DNA from: CATOSD01 sp965226695
Lineage (GTDB): Bacteria > Chloroflexota > Dehalococcoidia > Lucifugimonadales > CATOSD01
Direction: 5' to 3'
Assembly: GCA_965226695.1 (NCBI GenBank)
Contig: OZ245405.1
Span: forward strand, 124,001-188,000
DNA length: 64,000 nt
The first letter of the stretch is position 1. Every line of letters begins with the position of its first letter. Positions 35,473 through 44,732 of the stretch are shown here, piece after piece. Below the pieces are notes generated by a model, which made no database searches, was not told where the DNA came from, and saw only the letters and a list, made by a program, of their open reading frames with translations. Position numbers and translations under genes: made by a program.

Positions 35473-36405
35473 ATGAACGGGCGCATATTCATCCTTCTGC
35501 TAATCGTGGCGGCCATAATCGGCGTCGCGGCCGCCGTTGGCGTAATCGCGTACATGGAGCGCGACGGCGACGAAAGCCAGACCACGTTCGCAGAACTGCC
35601 CGAGGCGACCGCCGCCGCTCGGCTTGGCGCCGCCTCCGAGCCAACACTCGCAGGGGTCGAGGCGCTGTCGGGCACGGTCGAGAGTGTCGAGGAAGGCAGC
35701 CTGACTCTCGCGACCACCGAGGGCACCGAGACCGTTGCCGTCGATGGGGACACGCAACTCACCCTGTTCCTGGAGCGCTCTTTCGAAGACCTCGAAGTAG
35801 GCGCGAGCGTCACGCTGATGGGCCAGCGCGGCGAACAGGGCGAGATGCGCGCCGCCGTGCTGCTGCTGGGGGACGCCGGAGCGGGGGCGTTTGGAGGCCT
35901 TGCCGGTGCGGGCGGGGGCGAAGGCCTCCGGGCGGGCGGGGAACAGATCGGCCCCGAGGACATCGCCGCCCTGCGCGCGCAGCTTGGCACCATGGCCGGC
36001 GCGGGCGAGGGTGGGCAGATTCCACCGGAGGTGCGGGCGCGGTTCCAGGGGCTGGGCGCGCAGCCGGGAGGCGGAGGCGGGGGATTCCCCCCGGGCGCCG
36101 GTCTCGCGCGGCGCGGCGGCGTCAGTGGCACGATCGCTCAACTGGGCGAGGGCCGCGCCACGATCGATACGGACCGCGGGCCGGTGGAGGCCGTCCTGGA
36201 TGACGAGACGCTGGTGATCGAGGTGACCGGAGAGGGCGTTCTGGCCGAACTGCCAATCGGCGCGCGGGTGACCGCGGTGGGCAGCCGCGACGACGAGGGG
36301 GCTTTCCGCGCCGCGCAGGTAACGATGACGCCCGACTTCGGCGAGGCGCTCGGCGGCCTGTTCGGCGCCGGCGGACCCGCGCCGGGAGGCTCCGGCGGGC
36401 CGTAG
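35473..36405 (+). CDS. Membrane-anchored protein with two DUF5666-like domains
   Basis: A 310-residue protein with an N-terminal membrane anchor (5-27), then two similar small beta-barrel-like modules: LSGTVESVEEGSLTLATTEG...GASVTLMGQR (about 67-130) and VSGTIAQLGEGRATIDTDRG...GARVTAVGSR (about 218-280). A Gly/Ala-rich linker separates them. The pattern matches DUF5666, often found in exported proteins. The C-terminus is Gly/Pro-rich. It lies 48 bp after the permease on the same strand, so it is probably an accessory of the pump; the function is unknown. Confidence 0.75.
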   Translation: MNGRIFILLLIVAAIIGVAAAVGVIAYMERDGDESQTTFAELPEATAAARLGAASEPTLAGVEALSGTVESVEEGSLTLATTEGTETVAVDGDTQLTLFLERSFEDLEVGASVTLMGQRGEQGEMRAAVLLLGDAGAGAFGGLAGAGGGEGLRAGGEQIGPEDIAALRAQLGTMAGAGEGGQIPPEVRARFQGLGAQPGGGGGGFPPGAGLARRGGVSGTIAQLGEGRATIDTDRGPVEAVLDDETLVIEVTGEGVLAELPIGARVTAVGSRDDEGAFRAAQVTMTPDFGEALGGLFGAGGPAPGGSGGP

Positions 36406-36543
36406 ACGCACAGGGCAGCGGGTCGCCCGAGTGACATTACGTGGGCGCGCCCGCACTTTCTTTGATTGGCCTGATATGCGACAATGCACAGTACATTTGC
36501 GCAAGTCACCACCCGAAGCAAGAAGCCAGTCTAGGGGGCAAGT

Positions 36544-37713
36544 ATGGCGGTATCTGCCGTTGAAGTCGTGTACCGAGGCATTTTCCAGAAGACCCTGTCC
36601 AGAAACATCTGCCGCGCCATCGTGCTCGCGGCCCGCAAGGAGGGCAAGATCGGCACGGCCTTCGGCCGCTACGGCGACTCCCCGGAGCGCAATGGCATCC
36701 CCGCAAAGTACTTTGCCGTCGTCGCCGATGACGACCTCGAACTTGAAGAGAGCCTCGCGAAATACGAGCCGAAAGACGTGGACGTCACCATTGTCGTGGA
36801 CGACACCCTGTGCAAGGGCGTGGAGTCGTGGGCGTGGTACGGCCTGCAGCCCATCAACGAGCTGACCGTCAGCGGCGGCACCGTGCTCGTCACCTCCATT
36901 CAGCCGCCCGAACAGCTGCTGCAGGACATCCACGTGAAGGATGTGCCCTACAACCTCTCCATCGTCAAGGGCATAAAGAGTTTTTCGGGCCTGTGGGTGT
37001 ACAAGGACGACCACACCGACGTGCGCATACTCGGCGCGCTCGCCCGCGTCTGCCCCCAGCTGGTCGGTCTCGACGCCTACGTCGACACCATCCGCCAGGA
37101 ATCGGGTGACGTCAAGGCCGGCTCCGCCGAGCGCTCGTTCGAGCGGGTGACCACCTACCCGGTCGAGCCGGGACAGGGCAACGGCGAGACCCCGTTCAGC
37201 TTCGAAAAGCCCGGCTGGACCAAGATGGAAGAGGCGCTCGTAATACCCGGCATCGAGGTCGGCGGAGGCTTCCGCGGCGGCGACGGCGGATTCCAGCCGG
37301 TGCGGAACGAGGTCTTCAAGAAGTGGTCTACCCGCACCATGCGCCCGGTCATCAACTTCGAGACGTGCACCAAGTGCACCCTCTGCTGGCTTCAGTGCCC
37401 CGACTCGTGCTTCGACGTGACGCCAGAGGGGCTGTACGACTCCGACATGGAGTCCTGCTGCGGCTGCGGGGTATGCGAAGAGGTGTGCCCGGTCCCCGAG
37501 TGCATCACCATGGTGAACGAGGAGTCCTTCAGCGACAACTCCAGCCAGCACGACCACTGGAAGAGCGACCGGGACGGCTACATGAAGTGGCTGGAGGAAA
37601 AGATTGCCGTCGCCAAAGCCGAGAAGGACGACGTGGGGCGCTCCCACGGCCTGTACGAGTGGACCGGCTACGAGAAGCAGATCGCGGCGACGGGAGTGAG
37701 TGATGACGACTGA
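36544..37713 (+). CDS. 2-oxoacid:ferredoxin oxidoreductase, fused gamma and delta (ferredoxin) subunits
   Basis: A 389-residue protein. Residues 1-190 are a POR gamma domain (VYRGIFQKTLSRNICRAIVLAARKEG type). Residues 275-340 are a bacterial ferredoxin domain with CTKCTLCWLQCPDSC and CCGCGVCEEVCPVPEC, binding two 4Fe-4S clusters. It passes electrons from the thiamine site to ferredoxin. The gamma-delta fusion and a C-terminal extension of about 60 residues are notable. ATG 36544 follows AGGGGG, and the alpha-subunit gene starts 10 bp before this gene's end. Confidence 0.92.
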   Translation: MAVSAVEVVYRGIFQKTLSRNICRAIVLAARKEGKIGTAFGRYGDSPERNGIPAKYFAVVADDDLELEESLAKYEPKDVDVTIVVDDTLCKGVESWAWYGLQPINELTVSGGTVLVTSIQPPEQLLQDIHVKDVPYNLSIVKGIKSFSGLWVYKDDHTDVRILGALARVCPQLVGLDAYVDTIRQESGDVKAGSAERSFERVTTYPVEPGQGNGETPFSFEKPGWTKMEEALVIPGIEVGGGFRGGDGGFQPVRNEVFKKWSTRTMRPVINFETCTKCTLCWLQCPDSCFDVTPEGLYDSDMESCCGCGVCEEVCPVPECITMVNEESFSDNSSQHDHWKSDRDGYMKWLEEKIAVAKAEKDDVGRSHGLYEWTGYEKQIAATGVSDDD

Positions 37714-38920
37714 GACACAGCCCGCGCTCGAGCGCGAGGAGCTGATTAGCGGTTCGGAGGCGATCGCGATAGCGTGCGCCCTGGCCGACGTGGACGTGAT
37801 AACGGCCTACCCCATTCGCCCCTACGACACGGTGATGCAGTTCGTGTCGCGCCTCATCGCCAACGGCGAGCTGAAGTGCGAGTACATAGTCGCCGAGAGC
37901 GAGCACTCGCAGTTCGAGATAGTCAAGCACGCTTCCGCGGTGGGCGCCAGGGTGTTTTCGGGATCGAGCGGCGTCGGCTGGTTCTACGCCTTCGAGGCGC
38001 TCGCCGTGACCTGCGGCCTGCGGCTGCCGCTGGTGGCAATGGTGGGCAACCGCGCGCTGGACGACCCGGGCGCGTTCGGGTGCGAGCACAACGACGCGCT
38101 CGCCGTGCGCGACCTGGGCTGGTTGCTGCGCTGGGTCGACACCGGGCAGGAGGCAATGGACGCCGCGTTCATGGCGTGGCGCGTGGCCGAGGACCCGCGA
38201 GTGTATCTGCCCTGCGCCATCAGCACCGACGGCGCGTTTCTCACGCACTCCCAGCAGATAGTGAAGGTGCCGGACAAGAACCTGGTCGACGAGTACTTGC
38301 CACCCTATGACAGGGGCAAGTTCGTGCTGCACCCCGACAACCCCATCACGATCGCGCCGCAGGTCAACGAGGACTGGCTGCTGGAGATTCGCCGCCAGAC
38401 CGACGACGCCATGCGCCGCGCCAAGGGCGTGATCACCGAGGCGCACGACGACCTGAAGCGCATATTCGGGCGCGGCGGCGACAACCCGTTCATCGAGGAG
38501 TACATGACTGACGACGCCGACGTGGTGCTGGTGGGCATGGGAACGCTCGCCATGCCGCTGCGCGTCACCGTGCGGCGGTTGCGCGAGCAGGGCCGCAAGG
38601 TGGGCTTCGTTCGCGTCAAGTGGTTCCGCCCCTTCCCCGACGAGGAGTTGCGCGACTGCCTGACCAAGTTCAAGGCGGTCGGAGTGATAGACCGCGACTA
38701 CTCCTTGGGCGCTCCGAACAACGGGGGCGTGCTTTACAATGAGATACGCTCGGCGCTGTACGACGCCGAGAAGCGGGTGCCCATAATGGGCTTCATCGCT
38801 GGGCTGGGCGGTAGGGAGATCACCGTACCGGCCACCACCGAGATGTTCGACGCGGTGCAGCAGGTGGCCGACACCGGCCGGGTGGACGAGCCGCTGCGCT
38901 GGATCGGCGTCAGAGAGTAG
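37703..38920 (+). CDS. 2-oxoacid:ferredoxin oxidoreductase alpha subunit
   Basis: A 405-residue subunit with the POR alpha pyrimidine-binding domain (ITAYPIRPYDTVM, then EYIVAESEHSQFEI with the family glutamate) and domain II (ADVVLVGMGTLAMPLRVTVRRLREQGRKVG). It binds CoA and the thiamine cofactor jointly with beta. ATG 37703 has GGGAG six bases upstream, inside the preceding gene; GTG 37700 is an alternative. Which 2-oxoacid is used (pyruvate, 2-oxoisovalerate, other) cannot be told. Confidence 0.92.
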   Translation: MTTETQPALEREELISGSEAIAIACALADVDVITAYPIRPYDTVMQFVSRLIANGELKCEYIVAESEHSQFEIVKHASAVGARVFSGSSGVGWFYAFEALAVTCGLRLPLVAMVGNRALDDPGAFGCEHNDALAVRDLGWLLRWVDTGQEAMDAAFMAWRVAEDPRVYLPCAISTDGAFLTHSQQIVKVPDKNLVDEYLPPYDRGKFVLHPDNPITIAPQVNEDWLLEIRRQTDDAMRRAKGVITEAHDDLKRIFGRGGDNPFIEEYMTDDADVVLVGMGTLAMPLRVTVRRLREQGRKVGFVRVKWFRPFPDEELRDCLTKFKAVGVIDRDYSLGAPNNGGVLYNEIRSALYDAEKRVPIMGFIAGLGGREITVPATTEMFDAVQQVADTGRVDEPLRWIGVRE

Positions 38921-39022
38921 CGACGTTAGCGGGCGCGCCGGGCGCGCCTTTCCCCCAACCCTCTTGCCAGACCACGCAGGGGCGGGGAGATGTGGGGATG
39001 CACAACCAAAGGAGCTAGCAGA

Positions 39023-40021
39023 ATGACCACTTCCAACGTCCTGGCCACTATCAAAGGCGTCCACGACTCTCCCCTGGAGGAGTACTTCACCTCCGGCCAC
39101 CGCACGTGCCAGGGGTGCGAGTCCGCGCTGGTCATGAAGCTCATGATCAAGTCCGCCGGGCCGCGCACCATCGTGCTGGGCAGCACGGGTTGCATGTACG
39201 TCGCCAACACGACCTACTACTCCACGCCGTGGGTGGTGCCCTGGATGCACACCCAGCTTGGTTCGTCGGGCTCGGCCGCGACGGGTACGGCGGCGGGGCT
39301 CGCGGCGCTGATGAGCAAGGGCAAGATGAAGAAGGAGAAGATAAACGTCATCGCATTCTGCGGCGACGGCGGCGGTGCCGACATGGGCCTCTCGTCCATA
39401 TCCGGCTCGCTCACGCACCAGCAGTACAACCTGCTGATTCTCATGTACGACAACGAGTCCTACGCCAACACCGACATCCAGGTGTCCGGGTCGTCGCCCT
39501 GGGGCGCGAACACCACCTTCAGCCCGCCGGGCAAGGTCCACCGCATAATGCACAACAGGTGGAAGAAGAACATGGCGCCCATGATGGCCGTGGGGCACCC
39601 GGGCGTAAAGTACGTCGCCACGGGCTGCGCCTCCTACGCGGTGGACCTGATGAACAAGGTCCGCAAGGGCCTGAACATAGGCGGGCCCACCTTCATCCAC
39701 TCCTACGACCCTTGCCCCAAGGGCTGGGACTACGACCCGATGTATTCCCATGAGCTTGGGATGCTGGCGGTCGAGACCGGCATATGGGTGCAGTACGAGA
39801 TCGAGGAGGGCAGGCTGTCCCTCAACGGACCGTCGCGAATGATCGCCCAGGGCCGGCGCCCGCGAAAGCCGGTATACGACTTTCTGAAGCGCCAGGGCAG
39901 GTTCGCCCATTTCATCGACGAGGACGTGGACTACTTCCAGTCCAGGATCGACGAGATGTGGGAGAAGTGGTGGCTGCCGGGCGTAATCCCCGTGATGAAG
40001 GACGGCCTGCCGACGACCTAA
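39023..40021 (+). CDS. 2-oxoacid:ferredoxin oxidoreductase beta subunit (thiamine diphosphate binding)
   Basis: A 332-residue subunit. It has the CQGCESA iron-sulfur/ThDP start, GSTGCMYVANTTYYSTPWVVPW, and the ThDP-Mg motif CGDGGGADMG with the later NNL-like YNLLILMYDNESYANT. It completes the gamma/delta-alpha-beta complex for oxidative decarboxylation of 2-oxoacids with ferredoxin reduction. ATG 39023 follows AAGGAG; the frame extends upstream to 38990. The gap from the alpha gene is 102 bp. Confidence 0.93.
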   Translation: MTTSNVLATIKGVHDSPLEEYFTSGHRTCQGCESALVMKLMIKSAGPRTIVLGSTGCMYVANTTYYSTPWVVPWMHTQLGSSGSAATGTAAGLAALMSKGKMKKEKINVIAFCGDGGGADMGLSSISGSLTHQQYNLLILMYDNESYANTDIQVSGSSPWGANTTFSPPGKVHRIMHNRWKKNMAPMMAVGHPGVKYVATGCASYAVDLMNKVRKGLNIGGPTFIHSYDPCPKGWDYDPMYSHELGMLAVETGIWVQYEIEEGRLSLNGPSRMIAQGRRPRKPVYDFLKRQGRFAHFIDEDVDYFQSRIDEMWEKWWLPGVIPVMKDGLPTT

Positions 40022-40025
40022 CCCG

Positions 40026-40466
40026 TTGGACGACGGGGACAGGGGCGCTAGAGACTCGATCTGGAGCGTCGCGAGAGGGGCGATAAGCCTCTATTTTGCG
40101 CTGTTCACGTCGCTGTTCATAGCAGGCATCGCCCTTCTCATATGGAAGGGTGACCCGCCGGACGGCGACTGGGCGAGTCTGGCGCTCTACGTCTGGCAAG
40201 GGTCCGCACCTAACGCACTCTCGTCCGCTGCATTTTCGATAACCATCATAGAAGCCGGGAGGGGCCTCATGGTCATGGCAGGTTGGCTGGAGGCGAAATT
40301 ACGAAAGCGCCAGGAACAACGCATGGCGAAGGCGCGGGACGAAGGCCGACACGAGGCCCGGGCAGAATCGAACGCGGAGTGGCGCGCATGGCTCGGCCGC
40401 ATGCGTGAGGCCCAGGCCAGGGGCGAGCCGTTCGACGAGCCGCCGCCCTATGAAGACGCGCCCTGA
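40026..40466 (+). CDS. Small membrane protein with acidic, PFDEPPP-type tail
   Basis: A 146-residue protein starting at TTG 40026, four bases after the beta-subunit stop. It has two hydrophobic segments (YFALFTSLFIAGIALLIW; a second about 68-85), a charged coiled helix (AKLRKRQEQRMAKARDEGRHE) and a tail ending GEPFDEPPPYED. I have a general impression that such tails recur in Chloroflexota proteins; that is recollection, not a search. The function is unknown. Position suggests co-transcription with the oxidoreductase. Confidence 0.65.
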   Translation: MDDGDRGARDSIWSVARGAISLYFALFTSLFIAGIALLIWKGDPPDGDWASLALYVWQGSAPNALSSAAFSITIIEAGRGLMVMAGWLEAKLRKRQEQRMAKARDEGRHEARAESNAEWRAWLGRMREAQARGEPFDEPPPYEDAP

Positions 40467-40570
40467 GTTGGGTAGACTTGCGGTGGTGGCCTCGTCCTCT
40501 TGAGTGAGCGCTCAGATATGCAGACGCCGATTTTGGGGCTACGCCAGTATCGGACTGATGAAGCGTAACT

Positions 40571-40598
40571 GTAGGGGCCGTTTTCGAACGGCCCCTAC
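40571..40598. repeat. Perfect hairpin with TTCG loop, GTAGGGGC family
   Basis: GTAGGGGCCGTT (40571-40582) and AACGGCCCCTAC (40587-40598) form a perfect 12-bp stem closed by TTCG, an unusually stable tetraloop as RNA. The outer GTAGGGGC/GCCCCTAC matches the end of the repeats at 41418, 46874 and 60963. Confidence 0.8.
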
Positions 40599-40703
40599 GT
40601 GCGTTAGGAGCGCGCCTTCCAAGCGACGGCTCCAACGCTTCGGCTCCCCCCTGAGCCACCGATTACTTGCGATCGTGTCGAAGATGCACTTGACGGAGTG
40701 AAG

Positions 40704-41339
40704 ATGTCTGACCTTATCGAAATCCTGAGGCAATTCAATAGGAAGGAGAGATTCTTTCTGATTGGGCAAGCCTTGGGCAACAGAGAGTTCTCGCTGGACG
40801 CCCGTTTCCGAAAGGAACTGGGCGATGAGATTGGGGTCGAGATACCCGGTAACGCTTTCGTGGCGATGGACTATCACCTGGATTGGATAGCCGCAAGCTT
40901 GTGGGCTTACCGGAATCCTAAGCGCGTAGGTGAAGCCGTCTGCAATTCTGATGAAGTAGCTACAGGGACTCAACAGGATGTTGACTTGCTGATAGCCTTT
41001 GAGCAAGAGGACTGCTACTGTCTTGTCCTCGTGGAGGCTAAGGGTTACGACTCCTGGTCCAATAGTCAGATGAATCAAAAGTCAAAACGACTGGAAGGAA
41101 TCTTCGGCCGGGACGGAACGACACATTCTAATGTAAAGCCGTATCTCTGCCTGACCTCACCAAGGAAGCCGGAGAGATTGGAAACCTCTGGCTGGCCTAC
41201 ATGGATGAAGAGAACTGGGGATGATCCCTATCTCTGGCTGAAGCTGAATCTGGAGTATCCACGTCTCCATGTCATGCGCTGCGATTCCGAGGGCGTTTCC
41301 AATAAGGACGGACGCCACTTCGTCATAAGCAGGTCCTGA
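40704..41339 (+). CDS. Orphan PD-(D/E)XK nuclease-like protein
   Basis: A 211-residue protein. The core DVDLLIAFEQEDCYCLVLVEAKGYDSW has the D...EAK spacing of PD-(D/E)XK nucleases (Asp near 94, Glu-Ala-Lys near 112-114), followed by a helix with QMNQKSKRL. No helicase, methylase or toxin partner is adjacent, so it may be a leftover of a defence locus. ATG 40704 has CGGAG five bases upstream. GC is lower than in its neighbours, suggesting acquisition. Confidence 0.6.
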   Translation: MSDLIEILRQFNRKERFFLIGQALGNREFSLDARFRKELGDEIGVEIPGNAFVAMDYHLDWIAASLWAYRNPKRVGEAVCNSDEVATGTQQDVDLLIAFEQEDCYCLVLVEAKGYDSWSNSQMNQKSKRLEGIFGRDGTTHSNVKPYLCLTSPRKPERLETSGWPTWMKRTGDDPYLWLKLNLEYPRLHVMRCDSEGVSNKDGRHFVISRS

Positions 41340-41417
41340 AAGTACGCCAAAGGTAGACCAGAACGCTTTTGACTCTTACGGTGCCACGCCTAAAGCAGTG
41401 CTGGGAGCATCGTCGGC

Positions 41418-41438
41418 GGGCGGGTTTGAAACCCGCCC
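41418..41438. repeat. GGGCGGGTTTGAAACCCGCCC hairpin repeat (GTTTGAAAC family)
   Basis: A perfect 10-bp inverted repeat around a single central G, followed by CTACCGG. It lies just past the 3' end of the hydroxyacid dehydrogenase gene. Related copies are at 46874-46894 and 60963-60977, each near the 3' end of a minus-strand gene. Confidence 0.8.
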
Positions 41439-41502
41439 CTACCGGTCGTGCTTCGAAAGCTCTCTGCGCGCGTTAGATTCCTCGGCTGCGCTCGGAATGA
41501 CG

Positions 41503-42522
41503 TTAGAGGTGGCGCTCGGAGTGGCGGCTTGATGCGAGGGCCTCCGGGTTGACGCACGAGGTCATCGGCCCGCCGGTTAGCGCCGCGACGACGTTCTCGG
41601 CGGCCATCATGCCCATCTTGCGGACTGTCGCGGCGCTGCCGCTGGAGATGTGCGGCGTCAGGATGACGTTGGGCAGCCCCAGCAGGGGGTGGTCCGGAGG
41701 TATCGGCTCGGGGTCTGTCACGTCCAGGGCGGCCCCGGCCAGCCGGCCTTCGCTCAGCGCCTCGCAGAGCGCGTCCGTGTCCACCACGCGGCCCCGCGCC
41801 GTGTTGATGAGGAATGCCGTCGGGCGCATCAGCGCCAGCTCGCGCCGCCCCATCAGGCGGTCGGTTCGCGGTGTCAGGGGTACGTGGAGCGACACGAAGT
41901 CGGAACTTGCTAGCAGCGAGTCCAGGTCGGGCGACCACTCCCCGCCGTAGTCCCGCTCCGCTCGAGGCTTGCGGGAGCGACTGTGGTAGACGACGTGCAT
42001 GTCGAATCCGGTGGCGCGTCGCATCACCGCCTCGCCGATTCCGCCCAGGCCCACGATGCCGAGCGTCGCGCCGTGTACGTCCGCGCCGAGGTACGGCGAC
42101 TGGTCGAACATCGTCCACGCGCCAGCCCTCACCTGCCGGTCGGCATACGGCACGTTGCGGGCGAGCGCCAACACCAGCGCGAAGGCGAAGTCGGCGCAGG
42201 ACTCCTGGAGCACGCCGGGGGTGTTCGACACCAGCACACCCAGCCGGGTGGCCGCATCCACATCCACGTTGTCCAGGCCCACGGCCCTGTTGGCCACGAC
42301 CCGGAGATGGGGAGCTGACTTCAGCGCGGCCTCGTCTACCACGTCGTCGATCTCGGTGACGATGGCCTGGCAGTATGCCAGGCGCTTCAGCAGCTCCGGG
42401 CGCGGCGGCGGGGTGCGCTCGGGCCATGCCTCGACGTCGAAGCGCGACTCGAGCAGCGCGACGGCCTCCGGCACGCGACGCCGGGTGAAGAACACCCGCG
42501 GCCTGTTCGCCTCGAGAGACAA
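41503..42522 (-). CDS. D-2-hydroxyacid dehydrogenase (glyoxylate/hydroxypyruvate reductase-like)
   Basis: A 339-residue NAD(P)-dependent enzyme. It has the nucleotide motif GLGGIGEAV and the catalytic set Arg in NTARGRVVD, Glu in DVTDPEPIP and His in TPHISSGS. It interconverts 2-oxoacids and D-2-hydroxyacids, most likely glyoxylate/glycolate or hydroxypyruvate/glycerate. I choose TTG 42522, with AGAGGG eight bases upstream, because it places the start directly after the gamma-glutamyltransferase stop; the frame runs further up to 42738 but overlaps that gene heavily. Confidence 0.88.
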   Translation of the reverse strand: MSLEANRPRVFFTRRRVPEAVALLESRFDVEAWPERTPPPRPELLKRLAYCQAIVTEIDDVVDEAALKSAPHLRVVANRAVGLDNVDVDAATRLGVLVSNTPGVLQESCADFAFALVLALARNVPYADRQVRAGAWTMFDQSPYLGADVHGATLGIVGLGGIGEAVMRRATGFDMHVVYHSRSRKPRAERDYGGEWSPDLDSLLASSDFVSLHVPLTPRTDRLMGRRELALMRPTAFLINTARGRVVDTDALCEALSEGRLAGAALDVTDPEPIPPDHPLLGLPNVILTPHISSGSAATVRKMGMMAAENVVAALTGGPMTSCVNPEALASSRHSERHL

Positions 42523-42532
42523 GGCGCGCCCT

Positions 42533-44176
42533 CTACCAGCCGATGGCGTAGCCGTCCCTGCGGGGGTCGGCGCCGCCCTGGAACACGCCGGCGTCCGAGT
42601 CGACCTGTATGCCCTGCGCGCCACCCACGGACATGGACCACGGCTCGACCACCTTGACGTCGTGGCCCAGGTCTTCGAGGGCGCGCCGCACGTGGGCGGG
42701 GAAGCGCTCCTCCATCTCGACCTGCGTGCCGGCGACACACTTGAAGCGCGGCGCCTCGATCGCCTCCTGCGGGTTCATGCCGTAGTCCAGCACGTTGGTC
42801 ACGAACTGTGGTGTCGTCTGGAGGATGCCGTAGCTGCCCGGGGTGCCCATGCTCAGGTAGAACTTGCCGTCCTTGAAAGTCTGGGTCGGCGCGACGACCA
42901 GGTCGACGCGCTTGCCCGGCGCGATAAGGTTCGGGCTACCCTCTTCGAGGTCGAACCAGTAGCACATATTGTTGAGGAACAGGCCCGTGTCGCCCATCGC
43001 CACGGCGGAGCCGAAGCCGCCGCCCAGCGTCTGCGTGATCGTGACCACGTTGCCGTCGCCGTCGGCGACCGCGAAGTGGGTGGTCATGCCGCCGTCGAAG
43101 TCCAGCGGGCTGCCGGGGGTGAGCGCGTTTGGCGGGCCGTCGGTGACGTAGTGCTCACCCACCACCGGCGCGGCGCTCTGCCTGTCGATGCGCCCACGCT
43201 GGCTCTCGGCGTAGGCGTCCGAGAGCAGACTCTCGACCGGGACGTCCACGTAGTCGGGGTCTCCGCCGTAGCGAATGCGGTCGGTCACGCTGAGCTTGGC
43301 CGACTCCATGAACAGGTGAAGGGTGTTTGGATGCTGGAATATCATGTCCTGGCCGCCGAAGCCCTCCATCGTCTTCAGCGTCTGGAGCACCTGGAAGCTG
43401 CTGCAACTGGGCGGCGTGGTGTGGACGCGGTAGCCCCGGTAGTCGATGCTGATGGGGTCGTTCCAGGTGGCCTTGTACGTGGCCATGTCGTCGAGGGTGA
43501 ACAGGCCTCCCATCTGCTGGTTGGCCTTCACGATGCGCTCGGCGAGCTGTCCGCGGTAGAAGGTGTCCATGCCGTGCTTGGCTATTTCGCCCAGCGACTC
43601 GGCGAGCTGGGGCATCTTCAGCCGCGCGCCCGGCCTGGGGGCGCGGCCTTCGGCGTCGAGGATGATGGGCGCCGAGGGGAACCGGGCGAGCCGCGGGGCG
43701 TTGTTGCGCATCATGCGGCTGTTGAGCGGGGTAACCGGCACGCCGTCCCGGGCGTAGCCGATGGCGGGGGCGAACAGGCGCTCCCTGTCCATGCTGCCGT
43801 AGGCCTCGTGCAGCGTGAGCCAGCCCGCGACGTTGCCGGGCACCAGTGGGGCGAGCACGCCGGTCTGCTTGGTCTCGTAGGTGAACCTGTCCGGTTCGGC
43901 GCCGCTCGGCGCCCTGCCGGAGAAGTCGAGGGCGCGCACGCGGTTTTCCTTCGCGACGTAGGCGAGTCCGACGCCGATGCCGCCCGCGCCGGACATGTAC
44001 GGCTCGGCCACGTTCAGGGTCGAGGCGACCGCGACCGCCGCGTCGAAGGCGTTGCCCCCGTCTATCAGCACTCGCAGACCCGACAGCGACGCCAGCGGGT
44101 GGGCGGACGCGACCATGCCGTTGACACCCATGGCCACCGGCCTGTTGGAAGTGGGGAAGACGGAGAGATTGGCCAT
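42533..44176 (-). CDS. ggt: Gamma-glutamyltransferase
   Basis: A 547-residue Ntn-hydrolase precursor. The autocatalytic threonine lies in GGMTTHFAVADGDGNVV, and the later GGGFGSAV and SMGTPGS glycine-rich segments match the family. It cleaves gamma-glutamyl bonds of glutathione and related amides. No signal peptide is evident at the chosen ATG (MANLSVFPTSNRPVAMGVNG), so it may be cytosolic. The dehydrogenase gene follows within 11 bp, so the two are probably co-transcribed. Confidence 0.92.
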   Translation of the reverse strand: MANLSVFPTSNRPVAMGVNGMVASAHPLASLSGLRVLIDGGNAFDAAVAVASTLNVAEPYMSGAGGIGVGLAYVAKENRVRALDFSGRAPSGAEPDRFTYETKQTGVLAPLVPGNVAGWLTLHEAYGSMDRERLFAPAIGYARDGVPVTPLNSRMMRNNAPRLARFPSAPIILDAEGRAPRPGARLKMPQLAESLGEIAKHGMDTFYRGQLAERIVKANQQMGGLFTLDDMATYKATWNDPISIDYRGYRVHTTPPSCSSFQVLQTLKTMEGFGGQDMIFQHPNTLHLFMESAKLSVTDRIRYGGDPDYVDVPVESLLSDAYAESQRGRIDRQSAAPVVGEHYVTDGPPNALTPGSPLDFDGGMTTHFAVADGDGNVVTITQTLGGGFGSAVAMGDTGLFLNNMCYWFDLEEGSPNLIAPGKRVDLVVAPTQTFKDGKFYLSMGTPGSYGILQTTPQFVTNVLDYGMNPQEAIEAPRFKCVAGTQVEMEERFPAHVRRALEDLGHDVKVVEPWSMSVGGAQGIQVDSDAGVFQGGADPRRDGYAIGW

Positions 44177-44732
44177 TGCGGTGCTCCTCAGAGGCGACAG
44201 GATTAGGGGTGGACGGCCTACGCGCTTACGCGGGCCGGATTCGACCCATATTTTAGCAGATTCGTACGGGGTTGTTCTGCGGCCGGCTGGCGAAGCCCAG
44301 AGGCGATCGCATCTTGAGTTTATGTTGGCTGACTACCCTTTAGATTGCACTCTACACTCCAGCCCTTATTGGCTTGCTAGCAATTTTAACCCCCTCACGG
44401 AAAGTTTAATAGACTTGATATTCAAAAACGGCTGCTGACCTGCAAATGCGGTCCAAAGTCATGACTGCCGTAGCAAACTGGTGTATTCGCTAGCGCCACG
44501 GCAGTTGAGGCATGTAACTAACCTATGTATCCAGACCAACCTAAATTTGCGCGCCCCCCAAAGTTGACGCTGGAAAGTATACCAGTACCGGGGGCTCTAT
44601 CAACATCAACGATATTGATGGTACGTTTCCAATGAACACTAAGGCATATAGGCTGCGCCTGCGACAAGATTGCAGTCCTTCCTGTACAGGTAAATGAAGA
44701 CCTGGTGTTGTTGGTAACAACGGAGGCTACTC
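44177..44732. other. Lower-GC intergenic region
   Basis: A 556-bp gap between the gamma-glutamyltransferase start and the DUF2075 gene, visibly richer in A/T than the flanks. It contains an 8-bp inverted repeat, ACTGCCGT (44464-44471) and ACGGCAGT (44498-44505). No gene is supported. It marks the left edge of a probably acquired segment. Confidence 0.5.

Noticed and set aside
35500..37647. A 715-codon minus-strand open frame
   Set aside because: It lies antisense to the DUF5666-like and oxidoreductase genes, whose domains are unmistakable, and its own translation shows no domain; high GC makes long shadow frames common.
37529..39910. A 793-codon minus-strand open frame
   Set aside because: Antisense to the alpha and beta oxidoreductase subunits; His/Arg/Gly/Val-rich with no recognisable motif.
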